From CAJJDF01 sp965655625 (GTDB taxonomy: Bacteria; Bacteroidota; Bacteroidia; Flavobacteriales_D; CAJJDF01): a DNA stretch of 43,187 nt. The translations under genes and the position numbers were made by a program. The notes under the pieces were generated by a model. That model was not told the DNA's origin. It made no database searches and was given only the letters and a program-made list of their open reading frames with translations. The stretch covers positions 1 to 43,187 of the forward strand of contig CBFHHA010000019.1 in NCBI GenBank assembly GCA_965655625.1, given 5' to 3'. Positions within the stretch are counted from its first letter, which is position 1, and each line of letters starts with the position of its first letter. Positions 33,004-39,894 of the stretch are shown piece after piece.

Positions 33004-33648
33004 ATGGAAGAAGCAGCCGTAAACCACCGAGAAGCGATTATTACAAGCTACATGCACTTTGTATTGGAGCATGGTAAAAAACCACACAATGTATTTAAAT
33101 TTGCGAAAGAGAATGACATGAGCGAAAGCGATTTTTATGCTCATTTCCCCACTTTTGAAGAGCTTGAAAAAGAAATATTCTGTGAGTTTTTCACACAAAC
33201 TCTTTCTCTTCTCGAAAAAAACGAAGAATACAAAACCTTTGACGCACAGAACAAATTATTGAGTTTTTATTACACCTTTTTTGAAATACTGACTAAAAAC
33301 CGCAGTTACGTGTTGCAAGCTATTGCCACAGACAAACTAAAAGGTTTGGGAGTGACAAAAAGATTGGGAAAACATTTCAAACAATTTATCCATGCGATTG
33401 ACATTGAAACACTTATTATTCCTGAGGACAGATTGAACTCATTCAAGGACAAAAGCATTGCAGAAGCCTACTGGGGACAGTTTGCTTTTATTTTGGCTTA
33501 CTGGGAACGAGACACTTCACCAAGTTTCGAAAAAACGGATATTTTGATTGAAAAACTAGTAAATACTGGTTTTCAATTGCAAGACATCAAACCGCTAGAA
33601 AGCGTGATTGATTTGGGAAAATTCCTCTTAAAAGAACTAAAAAAATAA
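33004..33648 (+). CDS. TetR-family transcriptional regulator
   Basis: 214 residues. Residues about 8-55 have the TetR helix-turn-helix shape: REAIITSYMHFVLEHG, then VFKFAKENDMSESDFYAHFPTFEELEKEIF, where SESDFYAHF replaces the more usual TxxTLYxHF recognition helix. The rest is a helical ligand or dimer domain (AIATDKLKGLGVTKRL...AYWGQFAFILAYWERD). It starts 20 bases after the SDR stop and 3 bases before the kinase gene. A regulator of its own operon, possibly through the palindrome upstream of the SDR gene, is a reasonable inference but unproven. Confidence 0.8.
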   Translation: MEEAAVNHREAIITSYMHFVLEHGKKPHNVFKFAKENDMSESDFYAHFPTFEELEKEIFCEFFTQTLSLLEKNEEYKTFDAQNKLLSFYYTFFEILTKNRSYVLQAIATDKLKGLGVTKRLGKHFKQFIHAIDIETLIIPEDRLNSFKDKSIAEAYWGQFAFILAYWERDTSPSFEKTDILIEKLVNTGFQLQDIKPLESVIDLGKFLLKELKK

Positions 33649-33651
33649 ATC

Positions 33652-34953
33652 ATGGAAACGATTGACAGTATTCCGATTTCCAAAATAAAACGAGCTGGAA
33701 AGCTAGTAGGAACAGGCGCGAAAGTTGGCGTAAACTATTTAAAGTATTACGGTAGCAAACTTGTGAAAACCGAAGAGGATGCACGCGATCAATTGAACAA
33801 AGACAACGCAGAAGACATTTACAACAGCCTGAAACAACTGAAAGGAAGTGCCTTGAAAGTTGCTCAAATGCTGAGCATGGAGAAGTCAATTATGCCTGCG
33901 GCTTACGTAGAAAAATTTTCGCTTTCACAATTCTCGGTTCCGCCCCTTTCGCCTCCATTGGTAAACAAAACTTTCAACAATTATTTCGGCAAAATACCCA
34001 GTGAAGTTTTTGATGAGTTCGATACACAATCGACCAACGCGGCCAGTATTGGACAAGTGCATAAAGCCAAAAAAGACGGACAAGAATTGGCTGTAAAAAT
34101 CCAATATCCCGGAGTTTCAGAAAGCATAAGTTCTGACTTAAAACTGGTGAAACCCGTAGCTTTGAAAATCCTAAATATTTCGGCCAAAGACTCGGATAAA
34201 TACTTTAAAGAAGTGGAGGATAAACTGATGGAAGAAACCAATTACCTTCTTGAACTGGAACAAAGTAAAGAGATTTCTGAGGCTTGCAAAAACATTCCGA
34301 ATTTGCTTTTCCCTAAGTATTACGAAGAGTTTTCTTCGGAAAGAATTATTACCATGGATTGGATGACGGGGAAACATTTATCTGAATACACTCCAACTGA
34401 AGAAAGTGGTAAAAAAATTGGTCAAGCCCTATGGGATTTTTACATGTATCAAATGCACGTGTTAAAGAAAGTGCACGCAGATCCTCACCCAGGAAATTTC
34501 TTGGTATCCGAAAAAGATGAATTAATTGCCTTGGACTTTGGCTGCATGAAAATTATTCCCGAAGATTTCCACGCTCCCTATTTTGAGCTAATCCAAAAAG
34601 AAACTTTAGCCGACTCCACCTTATTTTTGGCTAAAATGTACGAGCTAGAAATACTAAAAGAATCTGATACCGAAGAAGAAGTGGCTTTTTTCTCTTCCAT
34701 GTTTCACGAGCTATTAAGTTGGTTTGCGAAACCCTTTCATCAAGAAAATTTTGATTTTAGTGACGAAGTTTTCTTTAATAAAATTGGCGAACTTGGTGAG
34801 CAATACACCAAAAATACTGAACTAAGAAAAATGGATGCAAACAGAGGATCCAAGCATTTTATTTATGTGAACAGAACCTTTTTTGGCTTGTACAGTTTGA
34901 TGAATATGCTGCAAGCCAAAGACATAAAAATTAACAATTACAAAAACTTATAA
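33652..34953 (+). CDS. ABC1/UbiB-family atypical protein kinase
   Basis: 433 residues. The family-specific motifs are in order: LKGSALKVAQMLSME (position of the KxGQ block, here KVAQ), NAASIGQVHKA (the Ala-rich nucleotide loop), AVKIQYPG (invariant Lys), EETNYLLELEQ, VHADPHPGNFL and ALDFG (metal-binding Asp). Members such as UbiB/Coq8 support quinone biosynthesis; the branch found in photolyase clusters of marine Bacteroidota has no known substrate. No transmembrane helix at the C-terminus as in UbiB. The start is 3 bases past the TetR stop, so the genes are co-translated. Confidence 0.88.
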   Translation: METIDSIPISKIKRAGKLVGTGAKVGVNYLKYYGSKLVKTEEDARDQLNKDNAEDIYNSLKQLKGSALKVAQMLSMEKSIMPAAYVEKFSLSQFSVPPLSPPLVNKTFNNYFGKIPSEVFDEFDTQSTNAASIGQVHKAKKDGQELAVKIQYPGVSESISSDLKLVKPVALKILNISAKDSDKYFKEVEDKLMEETNYLLELEQSKEISEACKNIPNLLFPKYYEEFSSERIITMDWMTGKHLSEYTPTEESGKKIGQALWDFYMYQMHVLKKVHADPHPGNFLVSEKDELIALDFGCMKIIPEDFHAPYFELIQKETLADSTLFLAKMYELEILKESDTEEEVAFFSSMFHELLSWFAKPFHQENFDFSDEVFFNKIGELGEQYTKNTELRKMDANRGSKHFIYVNRTFFGLYSLMNMLQAKDIKINNYKNL

Positions 34954-34957
34954 AGAG

Positions 34958-35125
34958 ATGTTTGGACTATTTAAAAAGAAAAGTGAAGCGGATAAACTAC
35001 AAGAACAGTATCAAAAATTGATGAAAGAAGCGTTTGATTTGTCCAAAGTGAACAGAACAAAAAGTGACGAAAAAACTGCTGAGGCTGAGGAGGTTTTGAA
35101 AAAAATAGACGCTTTAAAAAACTAA
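34958..35125 (+). CDS. DUF6435 family small protein
   Basis: 55 residues, MFGLFKKKSEADKLQEQYQK at the start, then LMKEAFDLSKVNRTKSDEK and a helical EAEEVLKKIDALKN end. This matches the small Lacal_2735/DUF6435 family, all helical and charged, with unknown function. The start is 4 bases after the kinase stop and the next ATG is 2 bases past its own stop, so it clearly belongs to the operon. Confidence 0.85.
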   Translation: MFGLFKKKSEADKLQEQYQKLMKEAFDLSKVNRTKSDEKTAEAEEVLKKIDALKN

Positions 35126-35127
35126 TA

Positions 35128-35616
35128 ATGGCATTTTACCAATTTATACAAGAACAAAAAGTGCCTGCCACGATGGAAGAGGTTTGGGATTTTATTTCGT
35201 CACCCAAAAACTTGAAAGAGATAACTCCCGAGTACATGGGTTTTGATATTACTTCCAAAGACAGTGACAAAAAAATGTATCCGGGAATGATTATCACCTA
35301 TGTGGTAAAACCTTTACTAGGAATTAAAACTCCTTGGATGACGGAAATAACACAAGTAAAAGAGTTGGAATTTTTTATTGACGAACAACGAGTGGGTCCA
35401 TACAAAATGTGGCACCACCAGCATTTTATCGAACCAACTGAAGGAGGTGTTTTGATGCGAGATATTGTGACTTACATTCCACCGCTAGGATTTTTGGGAG
35501 CCATTGCAAACAGTCTTTTTATTAAGAAAAAGTTGAACGAAATATTTGAGTATAGAACGGTGGCTTTGGAGAAGAGATTCCCATCCCAGCCCTTCCCAAA
35601 GGGAAGGGTGTTATGA
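35128..35616 (+). CDS. SRPBCC-family protein with a repeat-derived C-terminal tail
   Basis: 162 residues. The helix-grip fold of the SRPBCC (START/Bet v1-like) group is suggested by the opening FIQEQKVPATMEEVWDFISSPKNLKEITPEYM, the middle GPYKMWHHQHFIEPTEGGVLMRDIV and a C-terminal helix (ANSLFIKKKLNEIFEYRTVALEKRF). Such proteins bind hydrophobic ligands in a cavity. The last 11 residues (PSQPFPKGRVL) are encoded inside a REP-like palindrome (35580-35608), so the original stop seems to have been lost when the repeat arrived. The preceding gene ends 2 bases upstream. Confidence 0.82.
   Translation: MAFYQFIQEQKVPATMEEVWDFISSPKNLKEITPEYMGFDITSKDSDKKMYPGMIITYVVKPLLGIKTPWMTEITQVKELEFFIDEQRVGPYKMWHHQHFIEPTEGGVLMRDIVTYIPPLGFLGAIANSLFIKKKLNEIFEYRTVALEKRFPSQPFPKGRVL
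35580..35608 (+). repeat. REP-like palindrome, forward copy 1
   Basis: CCCATCCCAGCC followed by the palindrome CCTTCCC-AAA-GGGAAGG. An inverted partner lies at 35748-35779. It overlaps the end of the SRPBCC gene. Confidence 0.75.
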
Positions 35617-35747
35617 TAACTTTTCTAAAAAGAACTTACAATTCTTTTACTAATGAAATTAATATTAAAAGAATTATCTGACTCCTTCAGACAGAGCAAA
35701 GTTTGGAATGAGAAATAAAAGCGAGAAATAGACTGACACGAGAATAT

Positions 35748-35779
35748 CCCCTTCCCTTTGGGAAGGGCTAGGGATGGGA
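35748..35779 (-). repeat. REP-like palindrome, inverted copy 1
   Basis: CCTTCCC-TTT-GGGAAGG followed by CTAGGGATGGGA, the reverse of the forward copy. The tail GGATGGGATAAAACGAGA is shared with the inverted copy at 38747-38778. The 139 bases between the two copies hold no gene. Confidence 0.75.
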
Positions 35780-35800
35780 TAAAACGAGAATAAATAAACA

Positions 35801-36082
35801 ATGAAACAAGACCTTACAGAAAGAGACATAAATCGTATCATTGAAATGGCTTGGGAAGATAGAACTCCTTTTGAAGCGATTGAATTCCAGTTTGGTACGC
35901 CCGAAGGTGAAGTGATTAAAATAATGCGAAATTCTCTGAAAAGAAAAAGTTTCAACCTTTGGCGAAAAAGAGTAAATAGTGGTGTGAGTCAAAAACATTT
36001 GAAAAAAAGAAATCCGGAAATTGATCGGTTCAAATGTACCCGACAACGAACTATTACTCACAACAAAATTTCAAAAAGATAA
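35801..36082 (+). CDS. TIGR03643 family protein
   Basis: 93 residues, fully matching the pattern of this small family: LTERDINRIIEMAWEDRTPF, EAIEFQFGTPEGEVIKIMR, and a basic C-terminal half with FNLWRKRVNSGVSQKHLKKR and CTRQRTITHNKISKR. The N-terminal half looks like a helix-turn-helix and the C-terminal half is strongly basic, so nucleic-acid binding is plausible but unproven. Family members commonly lie next to photolyase or cryptochrome genes. The stop is 3 bases ahead of the next ATG. Confidence 0.88.
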   Translation: MKQDLTERDINRIIEMAWEDRTPFEAIEFQFGTPEGEVIKIMRNSLKRKSFNLWRKRVNSGVSQKHLKKRNPEIDRFKCTRQRTITHNKISKR

Positions 36083-36085
36083 TTG

Positions 36086-37198
36086 ATGTTCCCTACCGAT
36101 TACACTTCTATTTTAAAACGAATTGAAGCCATCGAACCTGTGGCTTATTGCAAATCAAGAAATTTTTTGGATGGAGCGGTTACTCGCTTGTCACCCTATA
36201 TTTCGAGAGGAGTTATTTCCACCAAACAGGTTTATGAACATGTTATGACTTTGGGGTATAAACCTTACCAGATTGAAAAAATGCTTCAAGAACTAGCTTG
36301 GCGCGATTACTGGCAACAGAGTTGGATTCATAAAGAAGAAGGAATTGACCATGACATCCGAAACGACCAAAAAGGGATGTTGACGAGAGAAATTTCCTCG
36401 GCAATTGTGAATGCCCAATTGGGAATTTCGGCTATTGACGAAGGAATTGAGGAATTGTACGAAACTGGCTACATGCACAATCACTTGCGCATGTACACAG
36501 CTGCAATTGCCTGTAATTTTGGTAAAAATCATTGGAAACTTCCAGCAAAATGGATGTATTATCATTTATTAGATGCCGATTGGGCAAGTAATGCCTTGAG
36601 TTGGCAATGGGTGGCAGGGACCAATAGCAACAAGCAATACATTGCAAACCAAGAGAACATCAATAAGTATTGTAAAACTTCGGACAAACGCACTTTTTTG
36701 GATTTGCCCTACGAAACTCTAGGAGAATTAGAACAACCTCAACTTCTATCAGATACGGAGGATTTAGCACTAAAAACGGTGCTTCCAGAGAAAAAACCAA
36801 TTTCTATCGATGAATCTTTGCCCACAGCTATTTACACTTTTTACAACTTGGATCCCTCGTGGAGAAAAGGAGAAAAAATGAATAGAGTTTTGGTTTTAGA
36901 ACCTTCTTTCTTCGAGAAATACCCTTCTTCTGAAAAGGTGATTAATTTTGTAGTAGAGTTGACAAAAAACATTGAAAACTGCCAAGTATTTGTAGGCGAA
37001 TTCAAAGAGTTTATCGCAGATTATTCAACTCCTCAACTGTATTTTAAGGAACACCCAACCAACACACATTTTAAAGGAATAGAAGATGCCCGAGATTGGA
37101 TTGCCCCAGAAGTACAAGGAGATTTCAGGTCGTTTTTTGGATATTGGAAAAAAGTAAAGAACTTGTCCCGAGAATTCGGGAAGAGCTTGAAAATTTGA
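36086..37198 (+). CDS. Photolyase/cryptochrome-like FAD-binding protein with the FAD domain first
   Basis: 370 residues from the ATG at 36086; the TTG just before it is unlikely. Residues 1-215 correspond to the C-terminal FAD-binding half of a photolyase: TRLSPYISRGVISTKQVY, LAWRDYWQQ, YMHNHLRMYTA and SNALSWQWVAGTNSNKQY, retaining the Asn and the WQW pair of the active site. The usual N-terminal antenna domain is missing. Instead, after about residue 240, a region with AIYTFYNLDPSW, NRVLVLEPSFFEKYPSSEKV and CQVFVGEFKEF looks like that alpha/beta domain placed at the other end. It should bind FAD and may be a repair enzyme or photoreceptor; activity is unknown. Confidence 0.82.
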   Translation: MFPTDYTSILKRIEAIEPVAYCKSRNFLDGAVTRLSPYISRGVISTKQVYEHVMTLGYKPYQIEKMLQELAWRDYWQQSWIHKEEGIDHDIRNDQKGMLTREISSAIVNAQLGISAIDEGIEELYETGYMHNHLRMYTAAIACNFGKNHWKLPAKWMYYHLLDADWASNALSWQWVAGTNSNKQYIANQENINKYCKTSDKRTFLDLPYETLGELEQPQLLSDTEDLALKTVLPEKKPISIDESLPTAIYTFYNLDPSWRKGEKMNRVLVLEPSFFEKYPSSEKVINFVVELTKNIENCQVFVGEFKEFIADYSTPQLYFKEHPTNTHFKGIEDARDWIAPEVQGDFRSFFGYWKKVKNLSREFGKSLKI

Positions 37199-38673
37199 GC
37201 AAGCAATCCCTAAATATCGTTTGGCTAAAAAGAGATTTGCGGACCCAAGATCATGTGGCGCTCCACGAAGCCGAAAAGGCTGGAATTCCCTATCTCGTTC
37301 TATTCTTGTACGAACCTAGCTTAATTGCCTACTCCGATACTTCGGACAGGCACTTGCAGTTTTGTTATCATTCGATAAAACAAATGAATGAAACCCTACA
37401 CCAAACAAATCAAAATGTAATTGAATGTTACGGTGAGGCAACAAAAGTATTTGAGTTTTTATTGAAAAACTATTCTGTAAAACAAGTATTTAGCTACCGA
37501 GAAAGCGGAATAAAACTCACTTGGAACAGGGACAAAGCCGTGAAAAAACTTTTTGATTCTAATCAAATAACTTGGACAGAATACCAGAGAGACAATGTGC
37601 TAAGAGGAATAAAAAACCGATCGAACTGGGATAAAATGTGGTACCAAAATATGAATAAGGCTGCCATTAACAATACGTATTCGCAGAAAGAAAAATTGAT
37701 CTTTTCTCACCCTTTTCAACTTCCAACAGAATTTAAAAATAAACTTGAAAATTACCCGAGCCAATTTCAGCCAGCTGGCGAAAAAAATGGCTGGAAATAT
37801 TTAAAATCTTTTGTGAAAGACAGAGGAAAAAACTACAACCGACACATTTCAAAACCTACCGAAAGTAGAATTTCTTGCGGACGAATTTCTCCTTATATTT
37901 CTTGGGGAAATTTATCGGTAAAACAAGCTTCGCAGTTTGTGGTTTGTCACAAAAATTATAACAAAAACAAACGATCCTTTGATGGAATGCTCACTAGATT
38001 GAAATGGCATTGTCATTTTATTCAAAAATTTGAGGTAGAGTGCGAATACGAAACGGATTGCCTTAACTCTGGTTACGAAACCATGGAATATCGCAATAAC
38101 CAGGAGTTTTTGGCAGCGTGGAAACTTGGTAAAACCGGCTATCCACTTGTTGATGCCTGCATGCGAGCCGTTACCCAGACAGGCTGGATAAACTTTAGGA
38201 TGCGAGCCATGCTGGTCTCGTTTCTATGTTTTAATTTAGACAACGATTGGCGGAAAGGAGTTTATCATTTGGCCAAGCAGTTTTTGGATTACGAACCAGG
38301 AATTCATTATCCACAATTTCAGATGCAAGCAGGTACAACTGGAATCAACACAGTAAGAATGTACAACCCAATAAAACAATCACAAGACAATGATCCTGAG
38401 GGAGTATTTATCAAAAAATGGGTGCCAGAGTTGAAAGATTTCCCTACTGAATTTATTCATGAACCCTGGAAAGCAACAGCCATTGATTTAATAGATTGTG
38501 GAATAACTTTGGGGAAAGATTATCCTTTGCCCATCGTGGATTTAAAAGAAACAGCCAAAGTGGCAAGAGAGAAAATTTGGGGTCACCGAAAAAAGCCTGA
38601 AGTGAAGCAAAACAGAAGAAGAATTATAAAATTACATACAAGAGACAAAGTTACTGGAAAAGTGAGGAAGTGA
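37195..38673 (+). CDS. Cryptochrome/photolyase family protein, divergent FAD pocket, TTG start
   Basis: 492 residues starting at TTG 37195, which overlaps the TGA of the preceding gene (TTGA). No ATG fits: upstream codons lie within the previous gene, and the family's N-terminus SKQSLNIVWLKRDLRTQDH begins right here. Residues 1-130 are the antenna-type domain (LFLYEPSL). The FAD half shows GRISPYISWGNLS, TGYPLVDACMRAVTQTGWINFRMRAMLVSFL, then NDWRKG and AGTTGINTVRMYNP. Where photolyases have NNGGWQW, this protein has HYPQFQM, losing two Trp and the Asn that faces flavin N5. It is probably a photoreceptor or a repair enzyme with changed chemistry. Confidence 0.87.
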   Translation: MSKQSLNIVWLKRDLRTQDHVALHEAEKAGIPYLVLFLYEPSLIAYSDTSDRHLQFCYHSIKQMNETLHQTNQNVIECYGEATKVFEFLLKNYSVKQVFSYRESGIKLTWNRDKAVKKLFDSNQITWTEYQRDNVLRGIKNRSNWDKMWYQNMNKAAINNTYSQKEKLIFSHPFQLPTEFKNKLENYPSQFQPAGEKNGWKYLKSFVKDRGKNYNRHISKPTESRISCGRISPYISWGNLSVKQASQFVVCHKNYNKNKRSFDGMLTRLKWHCHFIQKFEVECEYETDCLNSGYETMEYRNNQEFLAAWKLGKTGYPLVDACMRAVTQTGWINFRMRAMLVSFLCFNLDNDWRKGVYHLAKQFLDYEPGIHYPQFQMQAGTTGINTVRMYNPIKQSQDNDPEGVFIKKWVPELKDFPTEFIHEPWKATAIDLIDCGITLGKDYPLPIVDLKETAKVAREKIWGHRKKPEVKQNRRRIIKLHTRDKVTGKVRK

Positions 38674-38676
38674 AGC

Positions 38677-38709
38677 TCCCATCCCCAGCCCTTCTCCAAG
38701 GGAAGGGAG
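38677..38709 (+). repeat. REP-like palindrome, forward copy 2
   Basis: CTCCCATCCCCAGCC then CCTTCTCC-AA-GGGAAGG, 3 bases past the stop of the cryptochrome gene. Inverted partner at 38747-38778. Confidence 0.72.
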
Positions 38710-38746
38710 AGAACTCACTTCAAATAAAATATTTAACAAGAATATT

Positions 38747-38778
38747 TCCTTCCCTTCGGGAAGGATTAAGGATGGGAT
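38747..38778 (-). repeat. REP-like palindrome, inverted copy 2
   Basis: TCCTTCCC-TTC-GGGAAGGA, then TTAAGGATGGGAT and the AAAACGAGA tail shared with the copy at 35748-35779. Confidence 0.72.
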
Positions 38779-38821
38779 AAAACGAGACTCAAAAAATTAT
38801 AGACGATTAAAAAACAATAAA

Positions 38822-39463
38822 ATGCATTTAACAAAGGAAGACATTAAGAGCTTAGACAAAGCCAAAAGATTGAACATAATTAACTCCATTACTGGGATTA
38901 AACCTGCCAACTTGATAGGCACAGTTTCTGAAGATAATGTAGCAAACGTTGCTATTTTCAGTTCTGTTATTCACCTAGGAAGCAATCCAGCTTTACTCGG
39001 TTTTATTGTGCGTCCAACGGGAGAAGTTCCAAGAAATACGTATGAAAATATTTTGGCAAACGGCAATTACACCATCAACCATGTGAATGAAAGTTTTGTA
39101 AAAAATGCCCATTACACCTCAGCAAAATTCCCTAGCGAAGTTTCAGAATTTGACCGATGTGGACTGACCGATGAGTATTTACACGATTTTAAAGCTCCTT
39201 TTGTAAAAGAAAGCAGCATCAAAATTGGGATGAAATATTGCGAAAGCATCCCCATTGAACGAAACGGAACCATTTTGGTAATTGGAGAAGTTGAACACGT
39301 GATTTTGCCAGAAGAAATAGTAAACGAAAAAGGATACATTGATTTAGGAGAGGCAGAAGTTGCGGGAATCTCTGGACTTAACTCGTACTATAAACTGGAT
39401 AAAATTGCTTCGTTTCCTTACGTAAGGTTGGAAGAAGTGCCGAAATTTGAAACCCAAACCTAA
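38822..39463 (+). CDS. Flavin reductase family protein
   Basis: 213 residues. The split-barrel flavin-binding fold is indicated by RLNIINSITGIKPANLIGTV, NVAIFSSVIHLGSNPALLGF, VRPTGEVPRNTYENILANG and a C-terminal GEVEHVILPE, a common form of the Bacteroidota flavin-reductase-like proteins. It should bind FMN or FAD and reduce it with NAD(P)H, and in this setting could supply or bind flavin for the neighbouring photolyase-type proteins; that link is inference. REP-like units lie on both sides. Confidence 0.85.
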   Translation: MHLTKEDIKSLDKAKRLNIINSITGIKPANLIGTVSEDNVANVAIFSSVIHLGSNPALLGFIVRPTGEVPRNTYENILANGNYTINHVNESFVKNAHYTSAKFPSEVSEFDRCGLTDEYLHDFKAPFVKESSIKIGMKYCESIPIERNGTILVIGEVEHVILPEEIVNEKGYIDLGEAEVAGISGLNSYYKLDKIASFPYVRLEEVPKFETQT

Positions 39464-39505
39464 CCATCCGATTGGTCAGTAATGGCTGTCCGGAATGGAG
39501 GTGAT

Positions 39506-39623
39506 ACTCCAAATTCTATGAATAATCCCATCCTAACCTTCCCTAGGGGAAGGGACTCCAAATTCTATGAATAATCCCATCCTAACCTTCCCTAGGGGAA
39601 GGGACTCCAAATTCTATGAATAA
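39506..39623 (+). repeat. 49-bp tandem repeat, 2.4 copies, containing a REP-like palindrome
   Basis: Unit 39506-39554 is repeated exactly at 39555-39603, with a partial third copy (20 bases) at 39604-39623. Each full unit contains ATCCCATCC and the palindrome CCTTCCC-TAG-GGGAAGG, the forward REP form. There are no spacers between units, so it is not a CRISPR array. Confidence 0.9.
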
Positions 39624-39648
39624 ATAAATATAAATAAAACCTTCAAAA

Positions 39649-39682
39649 CTCCCTTCCCTTGGGGAAGGGTAAGGGATGGGAA
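39649..39682 (-). repeat. REP-like palindrome, inverted copy 3
   Basis: CTCCCTTCCC-TT-GGGGAAGGG then TAAGGGATGGGAAT, the inverted partner of the tandem units; 13 bases before the DUF2256 start. Confidence 0.75.
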
Positions 39683-39694
39683 TAACCAGCAATC

Positions 39695-39835
39695 ATGAAA
39701 AAACAACACCTTCCTACCAAGATTTGCCTTGTTTGTGAAAGACCTTTTACTTGGCGTAAAAAATGGGAAAAAGTGTGGGAGGAAGTGAAATATTGCAGTG
39801 AAAAATGTAGAAGGAATAAAAAATCCCCTCTCTAA
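39695..39835 (+). CDS. DUF2256 small zinc-ribbon-like protein
   Basis: 46 residues: KICLVCERPFTWRKKWEK, then WEEVKYCSEKCRR and a short KNKSPL-like end. The CxxC and CxxxC pairs probably bind one zinc. DUF2256 is very often encoded next to cryptochrome or photolyase genes; its role is unknown. The gene lies between a REP-like unit and the 39895 photolyase gene. Confidence 0.88.
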   Translation: MKKQHLPTKICLVCERPFTWRKKWEKVWEEVKYCSEKCRRNKKSPL

Positions 39836-39894
39836 CCTGCCGATTAGACTGGACAAGCTTTCCCAAAGAGAAGAGAACTAAAAAAAACAAAACT

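Noticed and set aside
37096..37194. An N-terminal extension of the cryptochrome gene beginning at the TTG at 37096.
   Set aside because: It lies inside the preceding gene in another frame and gives a leader unlike any photolyase; the family start is at 37195.
39506..39623. Possible CRISPR array.
   Set aside because: The 49-bp units are directly adjacent with no spacers, contain the REP-like palindrome found elsewhere, and there is no cas gene or leader.
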